A stretch of 64,000 bases of DNA from contig NC_084704.1 of NCBI RefSeq assembly GCF_033807575.1, forward strand, positions 36,061,968 through 36,125,967, given 5' to 3'. Origin of the DNA: Cydia pomonella (taxonomy: Eukaryota > Arthropoda > Insecta > Lepidoptera > Tortricidae). Every line of letters begins with the position of its first letter. Position 1 is the first letter of the stretch. Of this stretch, positions 22,335 through 31,765 are shown one piece after another. The notes under the pieces were generated by a model. The model saw nothing but the letters and a program-made list of their open reading frames with translations. It had not been told where the DNA came from and made no database searches. Made by a program: the position numbers and the translations under genes.

Positions 22335-22696
22335 AGCAAACATGCGGCACTTCAAGGTATCTACAGTTCCAGCGCTTCTAAGGATCCCAAAGTAGCTTGA
22401 TAAGAAGTTTTTGGCAAAAATTACATTTTTGGTACAAGCTTTTTGCACTGACTGTACTGTTCTTTCCATACAGGCAACTTTTAAAACCCCAAACACAATT
22501 AGGTTGCGTTGTTTTATCACAGAGTTCCTGTGGCTACCTCCTGTCTCCATCATTAGATCAGCTCGACGGTACCATAATACTGCATTGTCACCCGACTTAC
22601 ATATGTATCCAAATTTTCAGCTTTATCGGAAGTGGGTCAAATTTAACTTGCAAGATTTGATTACAGACAGACAACGGGGACAGGTGAAACTAAATA
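22335..22696. repeat. Dispersed lepidopteran repeat, interrupted at its end by MITE-F
   Basis: Contains tgtggctacctcctgtctcc, atcagctcgacggtaccata, acttacatatgtatcc and gatttgattacagacagac followed by caggtgaaactaaata. I recall this as a widespread lepidopteran repeat normally continuing agcttgtaaaa. Here the run is taaata-taag, then MITE-F, then taagcttataaaa, so the repeat is split cleanly at the insertion. Confidence 0.6.
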
Positions 22697-22700
22697 TAAG

Positions 22701-22982
22701 GGCCCGATTCGAAGAATGATTCAGAGATGCTTAAGATCTCGGAAAGAGATTGAAAAGATCGATAACTAAACGATATGTCAAAATTGACGTTTATTTCGAT
22801 TCTGCTTTGATCTCAATAAGATCTATTTACGATATTTCAAACGTCAAAGTGACATTGGTTGCCCGAATAGTGCTGCTTCTGTCAATTGTACGACATACAA
22901 ACGATATCTAATTGAGAACTTATCTAAACCAGAACTTATCGTTATCTTATCTTTTCCGTAATTCATTTTTCGAATAGGGCCG
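22701..22982. mobile_element. MITE-F copy 1, 282 bp, 4-bp target duplication TAAG
   Basis: The left end ggcccgattcgaagaatga is mirrored at the right by tcatttttcgaatagggcc(g). TAAG occurs on both sides (22697-22700 and 22983-22986), and removing the element plus one TAAG rejoins the host repeat. Other copies are at 38399-38645 and 61306-61537. Interior blocks include tgtcaaaattgacgtttatt and gtcaaagtgacattggttgc. No transposase. Confidence 0.82.
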
Positions 22983-22986
22983 TAAG

Positions 22987-23204
22987 CTTATAAAATGATG
23001 ACTCTTCCTGATGATTATTATATTGTGGCGTGGTCAGTGTCGCATTAGCCTGGACTGACAGATCAGCATCACGTGTCGAAATGGAGTTCCCCAAGCCGTG
23101 TCTGTTTTAATGTATGAAATACTTCTGATGATGATTGGTGTGTTTAGTTAACAATACTTAGTTCGCTACCCTCCCAAATTTCACCCCCAGCCATACCGGT
23201 TTAT
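22987..23204. other. Short spacer
   Basis: End of the repeat split by MITE-F, then anonymous DNA up to the LINE tail. Confidence 0.4.
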
Positions 23205-23548
23205 TCAAAAAAAAAAAATCAAAATATTCTTTATTCAAATAGGCCTAGCAACAAGCACTTTTAAATCGTCAAATTTTACAAATATCATCTTAATCTAAAT
23301 ATCAGAGCAATTTATTGATGCAGTTATTATTGTTCTAAAAAAAACATTGAACTATTATAGATATGGTAAACTTAATAATAAGAATTTCATAAAAAGATCG
23401 TCATACATCAAAATTGTATAAAAATACTAGTCTAGAACCTTTCTAGAATAAAATCTAAATGTCAAAAAATACGGTATATATATACATTGAATTATCAATT
23501 TCATCATTAATAACATAACAATAAATAATTCATTCTTTACAATCACAC

Positions 23549-26404
23549 TTAATCCCACGGTGTTTCATCATTCATGTAGTCTTGTGTGCTATAATAGGCT
23601 TTAGAGATAAGCTTACGTTTTACATAATTTTTAAATTTACTAACAGACAATTCAGTTATAATATTAGGAAGTTTATTGTAAAATCTTACACAATTACCCA
23701 TGAATGATTTCTTAATTTTATGGAGCCTAGTGAAGGGCACTGCGAGCTTATGCTTATTTCTAGTATTAATATTATGTATTTCACAGTTTTTCTTAAAACT
23801 GGCAATGTTTTTATGTACATACAGAATATTCTCATAAATATATTGACAGTGTACTGTCATTATGTTAATGTCCTTAAACTTATCTCTAAGTGTGTCTCTA
23901 TGGTACATTTTATATATTGCACGAATAGCCCTCTTCTGCAGAACAAAAATGGTATTTATCTCTGAAGCACTACCCCATAGTAAAATACCATATGACATAA
24001 TGCTATGAAAGTAACTAAAGTAAACTAATCGAGCTGTTTTCACGTCTGTTAACTGACGGATCTTGCTCACTGCAAAAGCTGCAGAACTCAGTCTATTCGA
24101 GAGATTAGCAATATGGGGACCCCATTGTAGTTTAGAATCTAAAGTTATACCAAGAAAAACTGTGCTATCTACTAGTTCCAATTCCTCATCCTTGACAATG
24201 ACACCTGTTTGCTCATTCCTTATGTGACTTGTAACAAACTTAATACACTTAGTCTTTTTCTCATTTAACAATAAATTATTAACATTAAACCAATTTACTA
24301 CTTTAGAAATAGCATTGTTTACATCACTGCAAGCTTGTTGCTGTCGTTTGACTTTGAAAATAAGTGAAGTATCGTCTGCAAACAATACTATGTCATGGTG
24401 GGTCTTTACTAGGTAAGGCAGGTCATTAATGTAGATAAGGAACAGGAACGGCCCCAATATTGATCCCTGCGGTACACCCATAGAGACCAATGACCCCGGT
24501 GATCGCTGTCCACTCACATCAACCCTTTGTATTCTACCGTGTAAGTAAGACTTTATTAAATTCAGTGCCGAGCCTCTTACTCCATAATAGTGCAGTTTCC
24601 TGATCAATGTTTCATGACAGACGCAATCGAAGGCCTTAGATAAGTCACAGAAGATACCTAAAGCATCCTGTGACTCCTCCCAGGCATCGAAGATCTGTTT
24701 AATTAGCTCAACACCAGCGTCGGTTGTTGAGCGACCCCGTGTAAAACCAAATTGTTTGTTGTGCATTAGATTATTAATGTTAAAATGTTTCAATAACTGA
24801 CTCAAAACTATTTTTTCAAAAATTTTGCTGAATGTTGGTAACACTGATATCGGTCTAAAGTTAGTGGGGTCGGATGTGCTACCTGATTTAAATAAAGGAG
24901 TGACTTTACTATGTTTCATTAGATCAGGAAACTCACCGCAGTCAACACTGTTATTAAATATAACTACCAGGTCAGGCGCTACAACTTCTATTAAGGATTT
25001 GACAGTATGAACGGAGACTCCCCAAAGGTCACTAGTTTTTTTTACATTAATTGATTTAAACGCCTTTAATATATCTGAGGCACTCACATGTTCAAAATTA
25101 AGGTTTCTAGTACATTCTGGGACATTCTCTTCTAACAGTGTAACGGCAGACGAGGGTGATGAATTTAAGTTCTTAGTTGTGGAAGCTGGTACCTCGGTGA
25201 AGAATTTTTCAAATTCTGTTGCTACATCTAAACTGGAATCTACGATTTTGTCATCAATTTTTAGTTTAAGATCTTTCATCCTTTGCTTTGATCTACCAGT
25301 CTCCACATTAATTACTTTCCACGTTGTTTTAATTATATCAGAGCTAGTTTTTATTGTTTGACTTATATAATTACGCTTAGCGATATGGCAATCTATTTTA
25401 AACTTCTTCGAATATTGTTTAACATATTCCTTAAATTCATCACTCGTATTGAACCGCCGTTCCTCATACAAGGCATACAATGCACGTCTTCGTTGATGTA
25501 ACTCTGCAGTAGCCCACTCACTAAAAACTGATGCATCACTAACCATGACCGATTTTGTAGTAAATATCGCATTATAATTTTCCATAAAAGTGTGAAAGAA
25601 TGAATTATACATATCATTAGGACTCATGTTGGAAGACAGAAAGGGTAGCGCCTGAATTAAACTTTGTTTCATTCGTTCCACGCGGTCAGAGGTTACTGGT
25701 ACAAAAGTTATTTGTTTTCGCAAGGTATTTTTCCTTACAGCCTCAAACACCATTAATTGGCCTAAGTGGTCTGATTCTAACTTGCTGATTACATTTTTAG
25801 CGGTAGGAAAAATATCAGTGAAAATATTATCTATACAGGTGGCACTAGTGGCAGTCACTCTAGTAGGCTCCATAAACATGTGGTTGAGATTACATGATTT
25901 GAAAAGATTCAACAATCTACAACTTACTGTTGAATTTTCCAAAATATTTACATTATAGTCGCCGCATATAAGTAATTTCTTACTAGAAGGTGATATTTTA
26001 AGTAGGACGGATTCCATTATGCTTTCAAATATTTCAAAATTACTTAAAGGCGGCCTATACGCACAGACAACAATAAATTGCTCCAATTCTACTGCACTTA
26101 GTTCTATAGTCCGCTCAACAGACATGGATACAATGTCCTTACGTTCCTTAAATTTTAACTGACTATTTAATATAATTAATGACCCACCATGTATGGAACT
26201 AAGTCTGGTGAACGAACTGCCCACCTGGTGGTTATTAAATTGAGGCATTAATTCATTATTATTCAACCAATGTTCAGTAATACATAAAATATCAATATTA
26301 TAATCATTCAAAAAAAAGTTCAATCTGTAAATCTTTTCCTCTAATACATTGAATGTTTTGATGCACCAGGTGGATGTACATTCCATGTTTGCAGTATTTT
26401 TCAT
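23549..26404 (-). CDS. LINE ORF2: apurinic endonuclease - reverse transcriptase, intact
   Basis: 951 codons, no stop or frameshift. Residues about 19-225 form an APE-type endonuclease: CITEHW (E44), GGSLIILN, ICGDYNVN (about 147-153) and SDHLGQL (211-217). This domain nicks the target and exposes a 3' OH. The RT spans about 495-830: VTPLFKSGS, NFRPISVLP, QFGFTRGRSTTDA, IFCDLSKAFD (motif A, D587), MGVPQGSILGPFLFLIYIND (motif B), VLFADDTS (motif C, D677 and D678), then WFNVNNLLLNEKKT and FLGITLDSKLQWGPHI. The C-terminus, ending NKLPNIITELSVSKFKNYVK, is typical of the superfamily. There is no RNase H domain. All key catalytic residues I can check are present. The start follows ORF1 by 51 nt, in the same frame but after two TAG stops, so translation probably needs re-initiation or its own entry. 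Confidence 0.95.
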   Translation of the reverse strand: MKNTANMECTSTWCIKTFNVLEEKIYRLNFFLNDYNIDILCITEHWLNNNELMPQFNNHQVGSSFTRLSSIHGGSLIILNSQLKFKERKDIVSMSVERTIELSAVELEQFIVVCAYRPPLSNFEIFESIMESVLLKISPSSKKLLICGDYNVNILENSTVSCRLLNLFKSCNLNHMFMEPTRVTATSATCIDNIFTDIFPTAKNVISKLESDHLGQLMVFEAVRKNTLRKQITFVPVTSDRVERMKQSLIQALPFLSSNMSPNDMYNSFFHTFMENYNAIFTTKSVMVSDASVFSEWATAELHQRRRALYALYEERRFNTSDEFKEYVKQYSKKFKIDCHIAKRNYISQTIKTSSDIIKTTWKVINVETGRSKQRMKDLKLKIDDKIVDSSLDVATEFEKFFTEVPASTTKNLNSSPSSAVTLLEENVPECTRNLNFEHVSASDILKAFKSINVKKTSDLWGVSVHTVKSLIEVVAPDLVVIFNNSVDCGEFPDLMKHSKVTPLFKSGSTSDPTNFRPISVLPTFSKIFEKIVLSQLLKHFNINNLMHNKQFGFTRGRSTTDAGVELIKQIFDAWEESQDALGIFCDLSKAFDCVCHETLIRKLHYYGVRGSALNLIKSYLHGRIQRVDVSGQRSPGSLVSMGVPQGSILGPFLFLIYINDLPYLVKTHHDIVLFADDTSLIFKVKRQQQACSDVNNAISKVVNWFNVNNLLLNEKKTKCIKFVTSHIRNEQTGVIVKDEELELVDSTVFLGITLDSKLQWGPHIANLSNRLSSAAFAVSKIRQLTDVKTARLVYFSYFHSIMSYGILLWGSASEINTIFVLQKRAIRAIYKMYHRDTLRDKFKDINIMTVHCQYIYENILYVHKNIASFKKNCEIHNINTRNKHKLAVPFTRLHKIKKSFMGNCVRFYNKLPNIITELSVSKFKNYVKRKLISKAYYSTQDYMNDETPWD

Positions 26405-26455
26405 CAGATTTACTAAAAGCTAAATTGCCAGAGACAGATTCTTTTGTCTTAAGAG

Positions 26456-28036
26456 CTAATTTAAATTATTGGTTATGACTGGAACCAAAACCAAGTTCAT
26501 ACCGGTCTGCTCAATAGAAGCAGGATAAACTGCCAAATTTTTGGCAGAAATGTCAAACAAATATGATAGCGACAAAGCTATTTGTCTTTTATAATAATTT
26601 GAAAGGTATAACTTACCTTTAGTCCAAAAAACCATAGGCATATGGTATTTGCTAACAAATTTGTTAGTGTCAATTATACTAAACTTATCACTATATGTAC
26701 AAAGATTATATAAAAATATATTTAACTTACACCTAGTGTTATTTTCTGCCTCTGACATTTGATCACAATAGGGGAATGTGAAAATAATAATTTCATTCAC
26801 TATAAGTGTCTTTAATTTTTCAAAGAATTTTATTAAATTATTTTTATTCACATTACCCCTTTTCCCCATAAGAATAAGCAGTGTTGTCTTTGAATTAATA
26901 GTACTATCATTTAAAATTCGTTTTGAGAGATTTTCAAGGCTACTATGAGGCAGACAATTGTTGATTGTACTAAGTCCCTTTAAGTAATAGTTTAAAAATG
27001 TGCTCATATTGCTTCCAATTTCATCACAGTACATAATGACATTAGGTTCAGGTGTGCTTTGTTGTGTAGTGTGGAAGGAGCTATTATCATTTTGTTGTGA
27101 TGGAGTCAAACTGTCACACAGGTTCGGCTCGAGTGCTCCACTCGACGAATGACCAATCATTTGCATACAAGCACATGACTGGCCATTGGTCAGAGACTCA
27201 ACCCGCTCTGAATTTTGCCTAATTTGGGATATTAAATCATCCATGGCTAAAGAATATTCATTGATAACTTTTTTTGAACTCTCATTTATTGCATCTAAGG
27301 ATTTAATTGAATCCTCCAAACTCTGAACTTTTAATTTTAATGTCTGTGTGTCAGTTTCATATTGTAATTTACTATGTTCTAACTGAGCAGAGTATAAATC
27401 TAACTTATCCACTAAGCTTACATTAACTTTACAAAATCTCAATTTTTTAAAAAACAATTTATTTATTTTTGACAACTTTTGTTTTTTTTTAATAAGTCTA
27501 TTTAATTTAATATATTTCTTTAGTTTGTTTCCGCTGCAACTTACTAACCTTGGTGTGGTGGTATCATTGGCTAAATCTGTAGTGGCCACAGGGTTTTCAA
27601 TTGGTGCGGTAACCAACTGAGAGTCGGGCCGAACCAGTTCTTCGAATAAGGTCTGAGTGTGTGCTGCTGCTACATTGTTTTGGGCCTCCTGTAGCTCGTA
27701 GATTTGTTCGTGGGCGTCGTGCAGTGCTCTCTCCAATGAGTTGATGTCCTTCAGGGCCTGCTCATAGGCAGCACTACACTCAGTGAACCTGTCAACCGTC
27801 TCCTGAAGCTGGGCCCGCTCTGAATTTACATTATTATAGTCAGTTTCTAAAGAACACAGTTGCTTTTTCAGCTTATCATTGCTATTAAGTACTAATAATA
27901 GTTCCTTCTCACTGTCTTCTCTTTCACTAAGCAATTGAGCACAAGATTCCTTGGATTTTTTCAATTCCAGCAAGGTAAGTTGGAGTTTATCAGTCTCCTG
28001 CTGGCGAACCGCTGCGGCTGCTCTGCGGGTTAGCAT
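26456..28036 (-). CDS. LINE ORF1: coiled-coil protein with degenerate SGNH/esterase-like domain
   Basis: 526 codons, intact, starting MLTRRAAAAVRQQE. Two coiled-coil stretches are evident (about 12-125 and 212-285), separated by a very basic segment (170-205, KLKKYIKLNRLIKKKQKLSK) that could bind RNA. From about 332 to 500 the block order VIMYCDEIGSN, LLILMGKRGNVNKNN, IIIFTFPY and WTKGKLYLSNYYKRQIALSL follows the SGNH-hydrolase layout found in CR1/L2 ORF1 proteins. The Gly-Asp-Ser nucleophile block is replaced by Cys-Asp-Glu and no clear DxxH block remains, so I infer loss of hydrolase activity. Known ORF1 proteins bind and multimerise on LINE RNA. No PHD or zinc-knuckle pattern was seen. Confidence 0.85.
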   Translation of the reverse strand: MLTRRAAAAVRQQETDKLQLTLLELKKSKESCAQLLSEREDSEKELLLVLNSNDKLKKQLCSLETDYNNVNSERAQLQETVDRFTECSAAYEQALKDINSLERALHDAHEQIYELQEAQNNVAAAHTQTLFEELVRPDSQLVTAPIENPVATTDLANDTTTPRLVSCSGNKLKKYIKLNRLIKKKQKLSKINKLFFKKLRFCKVNVSLVDKLDLYSAQLEHSKLQYETDTQTLKLKVQSLEDSIKSLDAINESSKKVINEYSLAMDDLISQIRQNSERVESLTNGQSCACMQMIGHSSSGALEPNLCDSLTPSQQNDNSSFHTTQQSTPEPNVIMYCDEIGSNMSTFLNYYLKGLSTINNCLPHSSLENLSKRILNDSTINSKTTLLILMGKRGNVNKNNLIKFFEKLKTLIVNEIIIFTFPYCDQMSEAENNTRCKLNIFLYNLCTYSDKFSIIDTNKFVSKYHMPMVFWTKGKLYLSNYYKRQIALSLSYLFDISAKNLAVYPASIEQTGMNLVLVPVITNNLN

Positions 28037-28060
28037 TGTAGATGTTTTTTTTTATTATAT

Positions 28061-28792
28061 TAAACCCAAAAAAAACAAGGATTCGCTTACTCAAGCCAAG
28101 TGATATTTAGGTACGTACTTACATGAAATAGTGACGATTGACTATGTCTACACTGTGTTCTAACCCTGTGCAATGATTTACGCTTTATTATACGCACACT
28201 TAGTAATTACTAGTGATAAAAACAACCAGAAAGGATTTTAAGGCGAACACAGATTTCAAATGTATAACCTATAACGGCTACAAATTTGAGATATTACAAG
28301 ACACGTAAACGTCACTAAAGCACTTCACTTATTATGTATACATAAAACTTAATGTTAAAACTATTTAATACACACTTAAACAGCTTAATATTACATGAAA
28401 TATCATTAAAATTAAAGTAATTACAAGGGACCTAGCAAAATCAGCTGCTTATCGTTTGACAGCCAGGGTTGCCATCCATTATTCAGGTTTACACGAGTTC
28501 ATGCGCTTTTTAGCGCCTCGGAAAGAGAAAACGACATCTTAGCCTGAACGTGAACAGCTGCGTGTCTAAGAGCTCGCGACCGGGCTCGTAGATCTCATCC
28601 TAATAGATCTCATGTTAGATTACGATGACTTGGCAAACTTATTTAGTTTACTTGTAGCAACATATAAAGACATTTAAAGTTATTTAATGAAGATTGTAAG
28701 GTCTTTACTGTCATCATTTTCACAGGTTCTAAAATAGTTAAATGTATTACTTTATTATGTTCAACAAATACAAAGAAAAATAATCAAGTAAC
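28061..28792. other. LINE 5' UTR and flank, boundary unresolved
   Basis: AT-rich to about 28440, as for a LINE leader. The DNA becomes GC-richer from 28440 to 28620, which may already be host DNA. A 6-base match (ggttta near 23195 and 28486) is too short to call a target duplication. Confidence 0.35.
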
Positions 28793-28983
28793 TGTACCCC
28801 TAGTGTAAATAAATTCGATTTCGAAACGTGACGTACGCGTTTGCGTTTAGTCTCATTTTGTATGTGATTTAGAAAGAGCGCGCCAAGCGGGACGTTTTGG
28901 AAACTCAAAATCCTATACAAAATGAGACTTAACGCAAACGCGTTCGTCACGTTATGATGTCGATTAAATTTACACTAGGGGTA
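28793..28983. mobile_element. MITE-H copy 1, near-palindromic 190 bp
   Basis: The ends gtacccctagtgtaaataaa and tttaaatttacactagggg (approximate inner bases) form long inverted repeats that run almost to the centre, including gacgtacgcgtttgcgttta against aacgcaaacgcgttcgtcac. The loop is around gcgcgccaagcgggacgttt. A second copy lies at 62627-62820. The flanks differ (ctg on both sides here), so the target duplication is uncertain. The transcript would fold into a single long hairpin. Confidence 0.85.
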
Positions 28984-29180
28984 CTGAATCGATAAGTTTT
29001 TCATTATGTTCGTATTTTGTTTACTTAATTATTAAGAAAGTTTGATATTTAAATAAGGTAACAATTATACATCAATCGTGCAGTCTTAGTTCACTTTAGT
29101 TGTATTGATTCATAAATTAAAATGATAATAGTTTTTTTTTAATCTCAATATCGCCTGCCTGCATGTGCCTGTGATATGTC

Positions 29181-29505
29181 TTCTTCTTCCTCGCGTTGTC
29201 CCGGCATTTTGCCACGGCTCAAGGGAGTCTGGGGTCCGCTTGACAACTAATCCCAAGATTTGGCGTAGGCACTAATTTTTACGAAAGCGACTGCCATCTG
29301 CCCTTCCAACCCAGAGGGTAAACTAGGCCTTGTTGGGATTAGTCCGGTTTCCTCACGATGTTTTCCTTCACCGAAAAGCGGCTGGTAAATATCAAATGAT
29401 ATTTCGTACATAAGTTCCGAAAAACTCATTGGTACGAGCCGGGGTTTGAACCCGCGACCTCCGGATTGCAAGTCGCACGCTCTTACCGCTAGGCCATCAG
29501 CGCTT
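29181..29505 (-). mobile_element. SINE-A copy 4
   Basis: Full length and nearly identical to copies 1 and 3. It has an intact B box (ggttcaaaccc on the minus strand), an A-box region and a (gaa)n tail. The flanks, tgatatgtctt at the left and tatatatgtgtt at the right, share only a weak match, so no firm target duplication can be given. A 119-codon frame across its head is chance. Confidence 0.9.
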
Positions 29506-30330
29506 ATATATATGTGTTCGTGTAAAACTATAAAAAATAATTCCACTATTACATAGTTTATATTTAAGTTTATGTAAATATAGTGTACGATGCATTTGAA
29601 CTGCAAATGTCATTCATAAGAGTAGTGGACGTGAGCACGCGCTGCTAAATGAGGCACAATTGGAGTGTGATTTGTTTGCGAAAGTACGTTCCGACGACTG
29701 ATGACTGAATGTAAGTGAATGATAGAGCGAGAGATGCCAGTAAAAGTAGTATTATACGATATTGAAATGCAAAAATACTTTTATTATTTAATGTATAAAA
29801 AATACTGTCTTTAATCTGTACCCTGGCGCTGTGGCTCTAAGGTATAAATTGTATAATAAACAATAATCCTATATGCTGGATCTAGCCGTAACCAGGGATC
29901 TGCATCTCTGGCTAAAATGTAACATTGTTATATGAAGTTTGTATGAACGGCTGAGTGTCTAGTCCTAGCTGCTTAAGTTCGGGAACGAGTTAACTTTAGT
30001 GGAAAACGCTTTAAATGAAGGGTCGCTTTTAAGTTTCTGTAGTCGAGAATAAACTGTAGTTACACCTTGTCCCCCCGTTTGTCAGTGAATTTTAAAGAAA
30101 ACGGTTTAAGGGTATTTTCATTTTAACTTGTAAGTACTTTGGACGCAACTTAAGTTGTGTGTAAGTCACGTCTGACACTTTCCAAAAAAATGGAGGGGGG
30201 GAGGGGGTGAACATATTGTTATCAGTGTCCTGTGCTCCGTCTGGTGGTTCGGATTTACCCTAATACACCTTACTTTGCTTGTCTGCTGGTTGGTTACTTG
30301 CTAGTTATGGGCAAACAGGCTAAGCTACCT
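29506..30330. other. Spacer, nothing recognised
   Basis: AT-rich with a G-rich run at 30191-30207. No coding frame or repeat shared with the window. Confidence 0.45.
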
Positions 30331-30612
30331 GCTGCCTTCCACTGAGGCGGAGATGATAGGAGACATGCAGAAATCAACCAACTGCCCAATTCGAACAACG
30401 CTTATAATATGTCACAGCGATACGATACTGATCTGTTAGTGTGCAGTGTCAGATCAAAAACGTCTTTGACATTTACAGATCGATATCGTATCGCTGTGAT
30501 ATCTTATAAGCATTATTCGAATTTGATTTCAAGAGCATTGGTTGTTATCCAGCGGAGCGGAGAAGAGATGTGGCCTCCGCTCATTTCCGCCTCAGTGAAA
30601 AAGCAGCCTTAT
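30331..30612. mobile_element. Foldback element containing a second foldback
   Basis: The outer arms are ctgctgccttccactgaggc plus ggagatga at 30331-30358 and, in reverse complement, gctgctttttcactgaggcg plus gaaatga at 30585-30608. Inside the loop lies a different palindrome at 30389-30524. I recall the ccactgaggcgga end as common in Lepidoptera. No coding capacity. Confidence 0.7.
30389..30524. mobile_element. Inner palindromic element, 136 bp
   Basis: The left arm aattcgaacaacgcttataa then tatgtcacagcgatacgata is mirrored by the right arm tatcgtatcgctgtgatatc then ttataagcattattcgaatt. The arms are about 48 bases with few mismatches. It sits inside the loop of the 30331-30612 foldback. Confidence 0.78.
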
Positions 30613-30828
30613 ATCTGAAATCAAAGCTTTAATGTTGACAGCCCATCGACACCGAAAGTTATCAAATATGAACTGCAAATCCATAAACCCGACATAAAAC
30701 TTTCATCTAAAGCGGGATCCACGCGTAATTACCAGCTTGTCATCGAGAGGCCTATTCGAAATTTATTAGTATTGATATATTATTTGAATTTTTTGTGTCT
30801 ATGCATCTCGCTTATACCAATATAGAAG

Positions 30829-31000
30829 TCAAAATTCAAAATTCAAAAATTTATTCTGCAAGTAGGCCTCAAGGGCTCTTTTACAAGTCAATACAACATT
30901 TATAGCAACAGCATATAGTGACATGAAAAATACATAACAACATTTGTAAATAAACAGCCAATACCTGGGCAAACATTACATTATAATAATCTTAAAATAA
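30829..31000 (-). repeat. LINE-R 3' end
   Basis: The minus strand reads ttgtaaaagagcccttgagg then cctacttgcagaataaattt and a (tttga/attttga)n tail. It is the same 3' terminal design as at 32575-32691 and resembles the tail of the complete LINE. No coding part is left. Confidence 0.7.
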
Positions 31001-31435
31001 ATAATTACTACAATACAAAATAGATGTATAGTCTCTATGGTTAAAAATACATTAAATCTGGAGATGTAAAAGGTCCCCAATGTCAGAGTTCTAGAAGGCG
31101 GACGAGATGCACATATCGATAAAAGACAATCATAACCGTCGCAAAATACTTATGAAGATTGTCCATCTTCTATATTTATCATTATCAACATGTGAATGTC
31201 AAAGTTCGAACCAATCTGCAGCTCTACGCGGCCGTCTGCGAATATTTACCGTAACTATGCAATGTCGGGCGTGAACATTCAATCGATAGTGTGAGGCGTG
31301 CCTAACGGCGCATAGACTGAGTTCTCGATGGAATACTATGCCACTAATTTGGTGGTTTAGATTCCAGAATGCTTGGACGTCTTCTTAATAGTATATTAGG
31401 TCACACAATATTTGGACAGCTATAAGTCTGACGGC
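31001..31435. other. Spacer, nothing recognised
   Basis: Contains a GC-richer patch at 31200-31330 without repeats or clear frames. Confidence 0.4.
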
Positions 31436-31598
31436 CCGATTCGAAACATTTGTTAAAGTTACGATATGGATTAGATATGTCAGTGTCAAAACTGACGTTT
31501 TTTTAAGATACGTCACTTTTGATACTGACATATCCAATCCATATCGTATACCTATTTAGGAAATTTTTGACATATCCTAAAGTTTGAATCGAGCTGGT
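31436..31598. mobile_element. MITE-G copy 2
   Basis: Starts ggcccgattcgaaacatttg and carries acgatatggattagatatgt and cagtgtcaaaactgacg, mirrored by cgtcacttttgatactgaca and tatccaatccatatcgta. Same internal blocks as 21150-21287 and 34674-35657. The ggcccgattcgaa end is shared with MITE-F, so G and F are likely related. Confidence 0.75.
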
Positions 31599-31611
31599 AC
31601 AAATTCAAGTT

Positions 31612-31765
31612 CAAATATACTTTATTCATGTAGGCCTAGCAACAAGCACTTATGAACAGTAAGACAGTATTACATATAATTATCTTAAGCTAATTATCAC
31701 AGCAATTTATTGATCTAAATATTATTCCATTATATAATACTAATGAATATAATTCATAGATCAAA
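31612..31765 (-). repeat. 3' end of a LINE related to the complete copy
   Basis: It shares with 23220-23340 the blocks tttattca, taggcctagcaacaagcact, aattat-ttaa and cagcaatttattgat. This is the 3' UTR of the same or a sister LINE family, 5' truncated to about 150 bases. Confidence 0.75.

Larger units (their letters stand above)
23205..28060 (-). mobile_element. Near-complete two-ORF non-LTR retrotransposon (CR1/Jockey superfamily)
   Basis: A LINE on the minus strand with intact ORF1 (26456-28036) and ORF2 (23549-26404), then a 3' UTR of about 330 bases. The terminus reads ggcctatttgaataaagaat and attttga before a T-rich tail, so the AATAAA is nearly terminal. Similar 3' ends lacking ORFs occur at 30829 and 31612 (minus) and 32575 (plus). 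The APE-RT architecture without RNase H, an esterase-like ORF1 and a non-poly-A tail fit the CR1/Daphne part of the Jockey superfamily; the exact clade is inference. The 5' end is unresolved: it lies upstream of 28036, possibly as far as about 28480, and I found no convincing target duplication. Confidence 0.9.

Noticed and set aside
23720..25361. Plus-strand ORFs across the LINE
   Set aside because: They are antisense to the intact ORF2, which has clear domains and motifs.
23195..28491. Target duplication ggttta for the complete LINE
   Set aside because: Only six bases and not exactly abutting both candidate ends; chance is likely.
29170..29515. Target duplication for SINE-A copy 4
   Set aside because: Only a weak atatgt-type match with mismatches, unlike the clear 16-17-bp repeats of copies 1 and 3.
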